Source: Planctomycetaceae bacterium (GTDB taxonomy: Bacteria; Planctomycetota; Planctomycetia; Pirellulales; Thermoguttaceae). From it: DNA of 10,513 bases. Position 1 is the first letter of the stretch; each line of letters starts with the position of its first letter. A program made the translations under genes and the position numbers. Location: assembly GCA_009776995.1 (NCBI GenBank), contig WRMR01000133.1, forward strand, positions 1 through 10,513, given 5' to 3'. Positions 1 through 6,216 of the stretch are shown in pieces. The notes under the pieces are model-generated. The model did no database searches. It saw nothing but the letters and a program-made list of their open reading frames with translations, and had not been told where the DNA came from.

Positions 1-21
1 AAGTTAAAATTAAAAAATTAA

Positions 22-66
22 AGAGTGCAAAGAAAAAACACTCTGAACTTTGCACTCTGAACTTTG
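22..66 (-). terminator. Hairpin terminator of the DUF1080 gene, built from a 14-bp tandem repeat
   Basis: AGAGTGCAAAG (22-32) and CTTTGCACTCT (48-58) are a perfect 11-bp inverted repeat with a 15-nt loop. Read leftward, the hairpin begins about 14 nt past the DUF1080 stop codon (72-74) and is followed by a T-rich tract (complement of 1-21), which is the layout of a Rho-independent terminator. The right arm lies in a perfect two-copy 14-bp tandem repeat, CACTCTGAACTTTG at 39-52 and 53-66. The stem is not GC-rich, so efficiency is uncertain. Confidence 0.6.
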
Positions 67-71
67 AGCTC

Positions 72-1292
72 CTAATCGTTGTACTTGATCCAGATATTAC
101 GATATTGCACCTTGTTACCGTGACCTTGCAGATAAACGCCGCGAGGTTCGTTGGCTTCGGGTTTTTTGCCGGGCGTCTCTTTCGGCAGTTCAATGTTGTC
201 ATGGATGACCACACCGTTGTGTTTGACGGTGATACGTGCGTTGGCCACCTTTTTGCCGTCTGCGTATTTCGGCGGTGTGACGTCGAAATCATAGGTCTGC
301 CAGGTCAGCGGCGGGAAGCACATATTGATACTGGGGGCACTGATCTGGTAAAAGCCGCCACATTCGTTGTTGGCCAGTTCCAGTCCAAACGAATCGAGAA
401 CCTGGCACTCGTAGGCTTCGTCAATATAGACGCCGCTGTTGGAGCGTTCCTGTCCGCGTTTGGTCGGCATGTAGGAAAGCATGAACTCGACGTGCAACGT
501 GTAGGGCTTTTGCTCAAACGGCTTGGCGGTGGCTTCCGCCCAAAGCGTGTTGCCGAATCCCGGTGGCATGGCCGGTCCCGGTCCCTGACCCTGCGGACGA
601 TTACCGCCCTGTCCCTGGCCTTGCGGCATTTGAAATTCATTGATTTTGGCACCCGGTTCAAATTTATCGACATTCGTGCCGTCAAAAATCACGACCGCCC
701 CTTCCGGCGCGCGGGCACCGAACGTTTCGCTGCGACGCTGTGTCTTGGTGAACGTCACTTCCGTATCGCGCATTCTCATTCCTTCAATGACAACGCGGGG
801 AAAAGCACCGAACGCCTGTCCCTGCGGTCGTTGACCGCCCTGTCCCTGGCCTTGACCCGCTTGGCCCTGGGGACGCTCGGGACGTTCTGTTCGCCAGGTG
901 GCCTTTTGCTCAGGAGCGTTTTCGATGGCTCGCTCATTGCCGTTCACAAAGATTTTTTCAGCTTTGAAAACAAGGCCGTTTTCGCCGTCAACGGCCGCTG
1001 TTCCGAGAACCCGGAACTCGCCTGTGTTCCAGCCCGCACCGGGCAAGCCGCCACGATAGATCACATAGCGGAATTTGCCACCACCATCGGCAATCAGTTG
1101 CATGCCGGATTTCGCATCTCCGGATTCGGCGAGATACTCGCCTTGCAGGTTAAAATCCCGTGCCAGGGCTTCGTCCTGCCGGACTTCGCGGACGCTGGTG
1201 TACTCCTGCGCCATGACCATCGAAACGCCAAGGAACAACAGGGAATAAGCCCCTGCCGTTGCCAACATGGTTTGGAAACTTGATTTTGTCAC
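72..1292 (-). CDS. Exported DUF1080 (3-keto-disaccharide hydrolase-like) protein with Gln/Gly-rich inserts
   Basis: The 406-residue protein starts at GTG (1290-1292), with an AAGAAGGG ribosome site about 9 nt upstream. An internal ATG at 1268-1270 would remove the lysine of the signal peptide. A signal peptide of about 28 residues ends VMA-QE. Residues 46-135 form the planctomycete N-terminal module (QGEY at 50-53, GGLPGAGW at 81-88). Residues 199-404 are a concanavalin-A-like DUF1080 domain: IFDGTN (202-207), SNSGVYI (284-290), YECQVLDSFG (294-303), GVYLQGHGNKVQYRNIWIK near the end. Family members are secreted proteins linked to hydrolysis of 3-keto-sugars and to glycan degradation; the substrate here is unknown. 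Two low-complexity Gln/Gly/Pro/Arg segments (about 140-160 and 222-243) interrupt it. They are encoded by a 40-bp imperfect direct repeat (815-854 and 584-623, 36 of 40 bases equal) and probably form flexible linkers. The gene is last in a leftward run and precedes a terminator hairpin. Confidence 0.9.
   Translation of the reverse strand: MTKSSFQTMLATAGAYSLLFLGVSMVMAQEYTSVREVRQDEALARDFNLQGEYLAESGDAKSGMQLIADGGGKFRYVIYRGGLPGAGWNTGEFRVLGTAAVDGENGLVFKAEKIFVNGNERAIENAPEQKATWRTERPERPQGQAGQGQGQGGQRPQGQAFGAFPRVVIEGMRMRDTEVTFTKTQRRSETFGARAPEGAVVIFDGTNVDKFEPGAKINEFQMPQGQGQGGNRPQGQGPGPAMPPGFGNTLWAEATAKPFEQKPYTLHVEFMLSYMPTKRGQERSNSGVYIDEAYECQVLDSFGLELANNECGGFYQISAPSINMCFPPLTWQTYDFDVTPPKYADGKKVANARITVKHNGVVIHDNIELPKETPGKKPEANEPRGVYLQGHGNKVQYRNIWIKYND
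584..854. repeat. Pair of 40-bp direct repeats encoding Gln/Gly-rich linkers in the DUF1080 gene
   Basis: Bases 584-623 and 815-854 match at 36 of 40 positions and share an identical 20-bp core. Copies are 231 bp apart (77 codons), so both are read in the same frame. They encode PQGQGQGGNRPQGQG-like and QGQGQGGQRPQGQ-like segments. Internal duplication or codon-level convergence of low-complexity sequence are both possible. Confidence 0.75.
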
Positions 1293-1368
1293 AAAAATCT
1301 ACCCTTCTTAAAAAAGTGTGTCGGAAAAGAGTGGGGATACTTTACCCACAATATGCAAACATAGCTTG

Positions 1369-1397
1369 TTTTTAGCAGATTCTCACGGCGTCTGCAA
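1369..1397 (-). promoter_or_regulatory. Candidate promoter of the DUF1080 gene
   Basis: Read leftward: TTGCAG (1392-1397), a 17-nt spacer, then TAAAAA (1369-1374) preceded by TGC, an extended -10 element. It lies about 75 nt upstream of the GTG start, in the 150-bp spacer between the small membrane protein and the DUF1080 gene. The -10 box is a weak match, so this is tentative. Confidence 0.4.
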
Positions 1398-1442
1398 GCC
1401 ACAGGCGGATTCTTTGCCTAAAAAATATAAAGATAAACCGTG

Positions 1443-1781
1443 TCACTTGGGTTTCTTACCGCCCTGTTGCGGCGGAAGCGGCTGCGTGATGAAGCTGAGA
1501 AACTTGAGAATGAACCAAAACGACACAACAATGAAAATCACAATCGGTGCAATTTGTGGAAACACAACCACTGCAAGAATAGTAATTGGTGCGAAGATGT
1601 AGAACCACCGGGGCAGGCGCAACAGGTCGTCCCAGGCAAGCCAGACGACGCCCAGCAGGATGGACAATCGCAGGAACGATTCGCCCGTGTGTTGCCAGTT
1701 GGTGTGCCCCGAGCAAAGATAGACGCCGAGGAAAAACAACGCAAAAAGGCCAATCATCTGGTGACGCAGCTTGTTGGTCAT
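1443..1781 (-). CDS. Small four-helix membrane protein, unknown function
   Basis: The product has 112 residues and starts at ATG (1779-1781). It is strongly hydrophobic, with likely membrane segments at about 8-24, 37-50, 58-75 and 77-98. The tail is short, polar and basic (PLPPQQGGKKPK), which would favour a cytoplasmic C-terminus. I recognise no family motif and assign no function. It is preferred over the overlapping opposite-strand frame (1440-1829) because its amino-acid pattern is that of a coherent membrane protein, while the other frame is a disordered mix. There is no clear Shine-Dalgarno site; the bases just upstream are heptameric repeat (GTGAATC at 1786-1792 and 1800-1806), read in reverse. 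It lies 89 bp downstream of the Bax inhibitor-1-like gene on the same strand, so co-transcription is possible, but the intervening hairpin could reduce read-through. Confidence 0.7.
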   Translation of the reverse strand: MTNKLRHQMIGLFALFFLGVYLCSGHTNWQHTGESFLRLSILLGVVWLAWDDLLRLPRWFYIFAPITILAVVVFPQIAPIVIFIVVSFWFILKFLSFITQPLPPQQGGKKPK

Positions 1782-1785
1782 GGAA

Positions 1786-1864
1786 GTGAATCATGCATAG
1801 TGAATCGTGGAGAGTGTAAAATCGAATGAAGAACGGTTACCAGTATTTCCACGATTCACGATTC
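1786..1864. repeat. Heptameric repeat with long inverted repeat between two membrane protein genes
   Basis: GTGAATC occurs at 1786-1792 and 1800-1806, exactly two 7-bp units apart, and ACGATTC occurs in tandem at 1851-1857 and 1858-1864. The two sides are complementary: GTGAATCGTGG (1800-1810) and CCACGATTCAC (1849-1859) form an 11-bp perfect stem with a 38-nt loop. No T-run follows on either strand, so this looks like a dispersed repeat or RNA-stabilising hairpin, not a canonical terminator. It fills most of the 89-bp gap between the two genes. Confidence 0.7.
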
Positions 1865-1870
1865 GTTTCT

Positions 1871-2581
1871 TTAGTCGCGCGAACCGAAAATTCGCAACAG
1901 ATAAATGAAAATACCGATAAAGTCCACGTAAAGCGCAAGAGCACCGGCAACAGCCAACCCCGTCCCTGTTTCGCCCGCAACGGACATTTGTTTGATCCTT
2001 TGGGCATCATAAGCTGTCAACCCGACAAAAATGATGACACCGAGAATGCCGATCGGGAGATCAAGGGCTTTGAAACTCAGACTAAACAGGAAAAACGCTC
2101 CAAATTCAATAAAGATGAGCAAAATCAATCCCCACACGCCCATCAGACACAAGGAACCAACTGTGGTCAGGTCTTTTTTGGTCACAGTACCGTAAATCGC
2201 CATACCGGTGAACATCCCAGCCGTGACGAAAAATGTTTTGCTGATTGTTGCAAGAGGGTGAACCAGAAAAACGGAGGAAAGGGCGACTCCCCAAACAAAC
2301 GAATAAAGCAAAAAGGCTCCGATGGCAACCGGAGCAGGTAATCCGGCGATTCTGGGAGCAACAAGAAAGGCAAACCCTATCAGAAAACCGAAGCAGACGA
2401 GGTAGATCAGAGGATTACCCGCAACCACCTGGGGGGGCATCACCATTCCGAAAATCCATGCAGTAACCGCTGTTACGGCAAGTCCAAGACTCATCCAACC
2501 GTAAACCTTGTTCATAAACGTCACGATCGCAAACTGTTGCGTCATCGCAAAGTCATCTTCATATTGCCGCTGCAAATCCAT
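1871..2581 (-). CDS. Bax inhibitor-1 / YccA family membrane protein
   Basis: The protein has 236 residues from ATG 2579-2581. An in-frame ATG two codons earlier (2585-2587) lies only 2 nt from the AGGAG ribosome site, whereas ATG 2581 has an 8-nt spacing and is preferred. The sequence is hydrophobic, consistent with the seven-helix BI-1 fold. Recognisable blocks, numbered from this start, are YGWMSLGLAVTAVTAW (27-42), YGTVTKKDLT (130-139), the GLTAYDAQRIK signature around Asp192, and YVDFIGIFIYLLRIFGSRD at the C-terminus with Asp220. These two aspartates correspond to the conserved pair that governs pH-dependent calcium leak in characterised homologues such as BsYetJ. Bacterial members sit in the inner membrane, and some (E. 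coli YccA) modulate the FtsH protease; which role applies here is unknown. The length is usual for the family. Confidence 0.92.
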   Translation of the reverse strand: MDLQRQYEDDFAMTQQFAIVTFMNKVYGWMSLGLAVTAVTAWIFGMVMPPQVVAGNPLIYLVCFGFLIGFAFLVAPRIAGLPAPVAIGAFLLYSFVWGVALSSVFLVHPLATISKTFFVTAGMFTGMAIYGTVTKKDLTTVGSLCLMGVWGLILLIFIEFGAFFLFSLSFKALDLPIGILGVIIFVGLTAYDAQRIKQMSVAGETGTGLAVAGALALYVDFIGIFIYLLRIFGSRD

Positions 2582-2637
2582 CGTCATTTCTCCTGTGGTT
2601 TTGGTGATCGATAATCATTGTGGAAACTCTCAATAAT

Positions 2638-2665
2638 AATATACCATTTTCAGGGAAAATCGCAA
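2638..2665 (-). promoter_or_regulatory. Promoter of the Bax inhibitor-1-like gene
   Basis: Read leftward: TTGCGA (2660-2665), a 16-nt spacer, then TATATT (2638-2643) preceded by TGG, an extended -10. The predicted start lies about 50 nt upstream of the gene's ATG. The surrounding DNA is AT-rich and carries no gene. The 207 bp between this gene and the GcvR-like gene show only this promoter and a small GTCAC-CTT-GTGAC hairpin near 2757-2769. Confidence 0.55.
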
Positions 2666-2788
2666 GATCATTTTTCCATGTTTCGAATGGGGAGACTGTC
2701 AGATCTACCTGATGTGTTCCGCTTGATTTTCCACCGAAACCGGCTGAAATCTGCACGTCACAAGGTGACAGGACTATCTTTCCCATTT

Positions 2789-3361
2789 TCACTCATCAAA
2801 CAGCCGGATTTCGTTGGTGGCGACAAAAATATTGTTGTGCTGCAACCGGACGGTGAAATGCAGTTCCAGAGCGATCGCTTCGAGATCATCCTGCAAAACG
2901 GCGATGGTATGCCTGGCCGGAATCTGCACTTGGGCAACCAGCACAAATTCCTCGTTTTGACGCCGACCGTAAAAATCGAGAATATTGATTTCCCTGTCGG
3001 CCAGATAACGGCAAAAGTCATGCACAATTCCCTTGGCGTCTCTGCCGAAGGCGGAGATAACAAACACATCGGTATCACCCGGACTCGGTCGTGTTGCGTC
3101 CCTTTCCGGGACGGCCAGAGCTGTGATTTTGTAGGCGTCTCCCAGCAAGGGATGAGATCGGATGTGCCGGGCCAGTTCGTCCGCGTCCCACGGTTGCGGA
3201 AGAGTCACGATGAGGATCAACGTAAAATAGCCGTCGAGAACCGTTTGGCTGCACGAATCGATATTCGCGTCGATTTCATACAGCGCGGTACTCACCCCGG
3301 CAATAATTCCCGGATGATCCGAAGAAACAACATTGAGTACGTAAGTGTGTGACTGTGCCAT
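2789..3361 (-). CDS. Glycine cleavage regulator (GcvR)-like protein with two ACT domains
   Basis: Starting at ATG 3359-3361 the protein has 190 residues, the same length as E. coli GcvR as I recall it. An in-frame TTG at 3404-3406 would add 15 residues, but it coincides with a good -35 box and the extension looks unlike protein, so it is rejected. ACT domain 1 spans about 6-85 (VLNVVSSDHPGIIAGVS, with the DHPGI loop at 15-19). ACT domain 2 spans about 98-176 (VFVISAFGRDAKGIVHDFC), ending in the family-typical LQHNNIFVATNEI. There is no DNA-binding domain or membrane segment, so it should be cytoplasmic. In E. coli, GcvR acts by binding the activator GcvA in response to glycine. No gcvA or glycine cleavage genes lie here, so a general amino-acid-sensing or protein-interaction role is the safer statement. 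It starts 58 nt after the SGNH hydrolase gene ends but appears to have its own promoter. Confidence 0.85.
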   Translation of the reverse strand: MAQSHTYVLNVVSSDHPGIIAGVSTALYEIDANIDSCSQTVLDGYFTLILIVTLPQPWDADELARHIRSHPLLGDAYKITALAVPERDATRPSPGDTDVFVISAFGRDAKGIVHDFCRYLADREINILDFYGRRQNEEFVLVAQVQIPARHTIAVLQDDLEAIALELHFTVRLQHNNIFVATNEIRLFDE

Positions 3362-3377
3362 AACCAAAGTAATATTG

Positions 3378-3406
3378 GTAATATTGTGTTGTGAACCGAC
3401 CGTCAA
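3378..3406 (-). promoter_or_regulatory. Promoter and possible operator of the GcvR-like gene
   Basis: Read leftward: TTGACG (3401-3406), a 17-nt spacer, then TATTAC (3378-3383). A near-perfect direct repeat of ACCAATATT/ACAATATT type (bases 3371-3387) covers the -10 and start site, so a regulator could bind there. The predicted start is only about 10 nt from ATG 3361, giving a very short leader, consistent with the lack of a visible Shine-Dalgarno site. Confidence 0.5.
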
Positions 3407-3419
3407 GTTCGGACAAACT

Positions 3420-4754
3420 TCAAGGAAAAATTGCCATCAGAGCGTCGGAAAAAATTTGCATCGCTTCCGCCTTGGGATGGTTGATGTTGTTACTCATGAG
3501 CGTCGAATACGGGATGCCTTGCCGCCAAAGACGGCCGTATCGTGCGGCAGCATCGGCGACGGCAACGTTATTTTCTCCGGCAAAACGTCTGACAAACTTC
3601 ACATAAGGTCGCGGGTCCTCGTCAATTTCCCGCTCGCGGTCAAGTCCCATCCAGTCGGGACGCACATAATGTGGTGTCAAAATGACCCACTCGATGTTTC
3701 GTCTGCGAAAATCGTTAAGTAAACCCGCATAGACAGTTTCCAGCGTGTCGAGCGGCAAACCGGCGTCGTTGACAAATTCCATCACGATCAAATCCGGTTG
3801 GCGATCAAGCACCTTTTTCTGATAATTGCGTTCGCTGTCAGGCGGTTCGGCGAGATATGCGGTTGTCGTTCGGCCTCCCCAACCTTCGGTGTCGAGTTCA
3901 ATTTTAGCTTCCGGGAAACGCGACTGCAACTGCAAAACGAAACGCTCTTGCCAACGTTGCGATTTGTCTGCGATGTAAACCGCTTCGGTCACACTGTCAC
4001 CCCATGCGAGTATGCGAAGCGATTCGCCGTTCCGCAGTTTCGCCATCGTGTTCGGGAGCAGAGTTTCGGCAATGGTTTCGCCGTCCCGCGTTTCCGGCTC
4101 TGGCCAGACGATTTCTTCAATGGGAAAAAGCAGTTGAGGTTCCAGTTTTTCGATACGGGCCTTGACCCAGAGGTTGGCCAATCGTTTGTCACCGTCGCAA
4201 AGTTCCGGCGGCACCGGGATCGTGATATGCGGCGTTCCCTTGCGAAGGAGGATTTTGCCGTCAGCGGTCAGTACGATGGAATCAAGCCGCATTTCACCGA
4301 AACGATAGGAGAACCAGACTGGCTGGTTTTCTCTGATATGCCCGGACGTTTTGCGTCCGATGGCTCCCCAGACGGGCATGACCTCGAAATCGCGGCCTCG
4401 CACAAAGGTTTCAGAATCCCGTGATTCACCGCCGCGAACGATGACCGAGTCATCATCGAGCGCAAACGTCGTCGGAGTGTATTCCGGACCGCGAATCCGC
4501 TCCGGAACACATTCGGCGTTCCAAGTCCCCAGCGTTTCGTAAAGCGGAAGTCGGTCATGTTTCTCCGCCTCAACGACGACAAGCTCCGCAGGGTCAACGG
4601 TCAGTTCCACTCGATGATTTTGATATTCAACCCGAACGGACCAATCGCCCGTCAGACTCAACCGTACGACTGCATCGGGAGACGTTTGTGTTTCTGCAAC
4701 AGGATACGGAATCATCAACAAGAACGAAAGCAATAGGATTGGATATTTTGTCAT
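3420..4754 (-). CDS. Exported SGNH/GDSL-type hydrolase with N-terminal extension
   Basis: The 444-residue protein starts at ATG 4752-4754 with a signal peptide of about 20 residues (MTKYPILLLSFLLMIPYPVA). Residues 21-240 are a beta-rich N-terminal part that I do not recognise; it may be an accessory or carbohydrate-facing domain. Residues 246-444 carry the SGNH blocks: ILAWGDSVTE with nucleophile Ser254 (block I), GWGGRTT at 291-297 (block II glycine), EFVND with Asn329 (block III) and NNINHP with His426 (block V). The usual Asp three residues before the catalytic His is Asn423 here, also seen in some members I recall, so activity is plausible with a Ser-His dyad. The likely reaction is ester hydrolysis, for example deacetylation of a polysaccharide outside the cytoplasm; the substrate is not readable from sequence. 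The start codon has no purine-rich Shine-Dalgarno (it is preceded by a C-run when read leftward). The gene is first in the leftward group. Confidence 0.85.
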   Translation of the reverse strand: MTKYPILLLSFLLMIPYPVAETQTSPDAVVRLSLTGDWSVRVEYQNHRVELTVDPAELVVVEAEKHDRLPLYETLGTWNAECVPERIRGPEYTPTTFALDDDSVIVRGGESRDSETFVRGRDFEVMPVWGAIGRKTSGHIRENQPVWFSYRFGEMRLDSIVLTADGKILLRKGTPHITIPVPPELCDGDKRLANLWVKARIEKLEPQLLFPIEEIVWPEPETRDGETIAETLLPNTMAKLRNGESLRILAWGDSVTEAVYIADKSQRWQERFVLQLQSRFPEAKIELDTEGWGGRTTTAYLAEPPDSERNYQKKVLDRQPDLIVMEFVNDAGLPLDTLETVYAGLLNDFRRRNIEWVILTPHYVRPDWMGLDREREIDEDPRPYVKFVRRFAGENNVAVADAAARYGRLWRQGIPYSTLMSNNINHPKAEAMQIFSDALMAIFP

Positions 4755-5126
4755 GGGGGGAAGAATTGGAGATTAGAATCCTGTTTCATGATTCTTGATG
4801 TCCAACAGGATTTGTTTGACTTGGTTGACAACATCACTCAATAACGATGTCGATTTTACACCATACCATCAAATCCTGAAACCACCAAGAGTCTAAAATT
4901 TCCATATACTGTGTTGTTGGACTTCGACCAAACCGGAAATCATGGGGCTTCAATCGCAACAGCGGGCTTTTCAGATGCGGCCTGCCGGAATACCTGCACA
5001 ACTGGTTTTGGCGGGATAGCCATATTGTCTTGACATGGCAGATTTTGTATTTCTTTCAATAAATGGCAGTAATGCAAAAAAATAAAATAATTTACAAAAA
5101 TATATTTCATGTTTATTGTATCTGTA

Positions 5127-5151
5127 TAACATTAACAATAACTTTATGTTA
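5127..5151. promoter_or_regulatory. Possible upstream activator site
   Basis: TAACAT (5127-5132) and ATGTTA (5146-5151) form an inverted repeat centred about 70 bp upstream of the sigma-54-type promoter. That is where enhancer-binding proteins often bind. The arms are only 6 bp in AT-rich DNA, so this may be chance. Confidence 0.25.
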
Positions 5152-5179
5152 CAACAACATGAATCCATATTGTTATAAT
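5149..5179 (+). promoter_or_regulatory. Candidate extended -10 promoter, distal, toward the ECF sigma gene
   Basis: A perfect TATAAT (5174-5179) is preceded by TGT, an extended -10 element. The best -35 match, TTACAA (5149-5154), sits at a long 19-nt spacing. Transcription would begin near 5186 and give a leader of about 200 nt before the sigma gene. Confidence 0.4.
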
Positions 5180-5202
5180 ACTCTGACGTGCGTATGCAAC
5201 TT

Positions 5203-5218
5203 TGGCACAGTGATTGCA
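5203..5218 (+). promoter_or_regulatory. Sigma-54 (-24/-12) promoter upstream of the ECF sigma gene
   Basis: The sequence TGGCAC-AGTGA-TTGCA matches the sigma-54 consensus TGGCAC-N5-TTGCA in every conserved position, and the invariant GG (5204-5205) and GC (5216-5217) are separated by exactly 10 nt. The predicted start is near 5229, leading rightward to the ECF sigma gene 158 nt away. Sigma-54 promoters require RpoN and an enhancer-binding ATPase; neither gene is in this window. The match is a direct sequence observation; function is inferred. Confidence 0.6.
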
Positions 5219-5319
5219 TAATACTTTTTGTATCAAGCATGAGCCATCGGTAAAGAGGCTGAAGAGCTTGAGGCCAAATCGTCAAAAAACAGAAAAAGAT
5301 TGCTTTTGGCGGTGACGTT

Positions 5320-5349
5320 TTGAACACAAATGCGGTTTTATGATATAAT
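5320..5349 (+). promoter_or_regulatory. Proximal vegetative-type promoter of the ECF sigma gene
   Basis: TTGAAC (5320-5325), an 18-nt spacer and a perfect TATAAT (5344-5349) preceded by TGA, an extended -10. The start near 5356 gives a leader of about 30 nt. Because this promoter lies downstream of the in-frame ATG at 5330, it supports ATG 5387 as the true start of the sigma gene. Confidence 0.65.
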
Positions 5350-5386
5350 GATTGTTCGCCCAGGAAAAAGAAGGGACAGGATTACC

Positions 5387-6019
5387 ATGAAAGCTCTCAT
5401 CGACCAAAAAGTGTACGAATGTTCGGGACAGGCATATCATGCCATGTCGGACGAAGAACTCTTGATGGCCTATCGCACCGAAGAAGATCGCGTTGCATTT
5501 GAAGAGCTGGTCAAGCGTTATGAGCGTGAGCTGTATAACTATTTGCGCCACTATCTCGGCAATGCGGAATTGGCGGAAGATGTTTTCCAGACCACCTTTT
5601 TCCTGATTCACCAGAAGCGCGGGTTGTATGAGGAAGGCCGTGCGTTTCGTCCCTGGCTTTACCGGATTGCTACGAACCAAGCCATCGACGCCAAACGCCG
5701 AAACAAGCGTCATTCGGCCATCAGCCTTGACGCGCAAACACTTTATGACGAAAACTCGCAAAACCTTTATGCCGCCCAACTGGCGGGCGACGAAACCGAC
5801 CCCGGCGAAACGATGCTTGATATGGAACGCGGGCACCAGGTTCGCGACGCGGTCGAACAATTGCCGGAAACGTTGCGCCAAGTGCTGTATCTTGTGTATT
5901 TTCAGGGGTTGAAGTACCGTGAAGCAGCGGAAACGCTTGGCATTCCCTTCGGAACAATCAAAAGCCGGCTGAATTGTGCCATCAAAAAATTACAACTTGT
6001 GTTGGCCAAAGCGGTTTGA
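5387..6019 (+). CDS. ECF-family RNA polymerase sigma factor (sigma-70 family)
   Basis: Starting at ATG 5387 (AGGA site at 5378-5381, 5-nt spacing) the protein has 210 residues. The in-frame ATG at 5330 would precede the proximal promoter's start and is rejected. Region 2 spans about 21-108: SDEELLMAYR, AFEELVKRYERELYNYL, the AEDVFQTTF core-binding helix (63-71), and FRPWLYRIATNQAIDAKRRNKR for -10 recognition. Region 4 spans about 147-205: LPETLRQVLYLVYFQGLKYREAAETLG, then IPFGTIKSRL as the helix-turn-helix for -35 recognition. The 40-residue acidic linker between the regions is as usual for the class. ECF factors redirect RNA polymerase to a stress or envelope regulon, usually under an anti-sigma factor. 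No typical membrane anti-sigma is adjacent; the next gene encodes a soluble helical protein. The closest style I recall is planctomycete RpoE-like factors. The upstream region contains sigma-54-type and vegetative-type promoters. Confidence 0.93.
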   Translation: MKALIDQKVYECSGQAYHAMSDEELLMAYRTEEDRVAFEELVKRYERELYNYLRHYLGNAELAEDVFQTTFFLIHQKRGLYEEGRAFRPWLYRIATNQAIDAKRRNKRHSAISLDAQTLYDENSQNLYAAQLAGDETDPGETMLDMERGHQVRDAVEQLPETLRQVLYLVYFQGLKYREAAETLGIPFGTIKSRLNCAIKKLQLVLAKAV

Positions 6020-6085
6020 GACTTCCCGCTTGGGTCAAACTCTCCCCCAAACGTACCCGTTTCCTGCAACGTGTGCGTTTTTTTA
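6014..6085 (+). terminator. Probable terminator of the ECF sigma gene
   Basis: GTTTGA (6014-6019, overlapping the stop codon) pairs with TCAAAC (6035-6040). It is followed by two small hairpins, AAACG-TACC-CGTTT (6049-6062) and AACG-TGTG-CGTT (6068-6079), the last running into a seven-T tract (6078-6084). The final stem is short, so termination may be partial. Confidence 0.4.
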
Positions 6086-6139
6086 TTGCCGGAACATCCT
6101 TGGATTTTCTCTCCGGGATGGAAAACTCGGTATTTCCTC

Positions 6140-6169
6140 TTGCCGGAAACGCTGGAAATTTGCTATCAT
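6140..6169 (+). promoter_or_regulatory. Promoter of the 152-residue helical protein gene
   Basis: TTGCCG (6140-6145), an 18-nt spacer, and TATCAT (6164-6169) preceded by TGC. The start near 6176 gives a leader of about 40 nt. The design, an 18-nt spacer with an extended -10, is the same as that of the proximal promoter of the neighbouring sigma gene. Confidence 0.5.
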
Positions 6170-6216
6170 TCCCCGGTTTCCTGATTTCTCCAAAAGTTTC
6201 ACGAAAGGCCGCAGTC

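Larger units (their letters stand above)
4755..5386. other. Divergent intergenic control region of about 630 bp, partly AT-rich
   Basis: This stretch separates the leftward SGNH hydrolase gene from the rightward ECF sigma gene and has no convincing gene. It holds a 9-bp inverted repeat, AATCCTGTT (4777-4785) and AACAGGATT (4804-4812), just upstream of the hydrolase gene. A 25-codon ATG frame at 4944-5018 lacks a clear ribosome site. A markedly AT-rich tract lies at about 5040-5180, followed by the cluster of promoters listed separately. I could not find a strong promoter for the hydrolase gene; a TTTCAG-N17-TAAAAT pair near 4852-4880 (read leftward) is the best, weak candidate. Confidence 0.7.

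Noticed and set aside
39..66. CRISPR array
   Set aside because: Only two directly abutting 14-bp units occur, with no spacers; the heptamer blocks elsewhere also lack spacers, and no cas genes are present.
105..1283. Rightward 392-codon open frame opposite the DUF1080 gene
   Set aside because: The leftward frame has a signal peptide, family motifs and a terminator; the rightward product has no domain pattern and is an antisense shadow.
1440..1829. Rightward 129-codon open frame opposite the small membrane protein
   Set aside because: The product is polar and patternless, whereas the leftward frame gives four coherent membrane helices.
2618..3352. Rightward 244-codon open frame opposite the GcvR-like gene
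   Set aside because: It lies antisense to clear ACT domains and shows no family signal or suitable ribosome site.
4944..5018. Small rightward open frame of about 25 codons starting ATGGGGCTTC
   Set aside because: There is no convincing ribosome site or promoter, and it is too short to judge by composition. Conservation would be needed.
5020..5039. Possible terminator hairpin GCCAT...ATGGC
   Set aside because: The stem is only 5 bp and no gene ends nearby on either strand.
4971..5327. Leftward 118-codon open frame in the AT-rich intergenic region
   Set aside because: It is rich in Cys, Phe, Tyr and Asn, as expected for translated AT-rich non-coding DNA, and it overlaps the promoter cluster.
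5330..5386. N-terminal extension of the ECF sigma factor from ATG 5330
   Set aside because: The extension spans the proximal TATAAT promoter, and ATG 5387 has the better ribosome site.
5282..5881. Leftward 199-codon open frame opposite the ECF sigma gene
   Set aside because: It is antisense to complete sigma regions 2 and 4 and would begin inside that gene.
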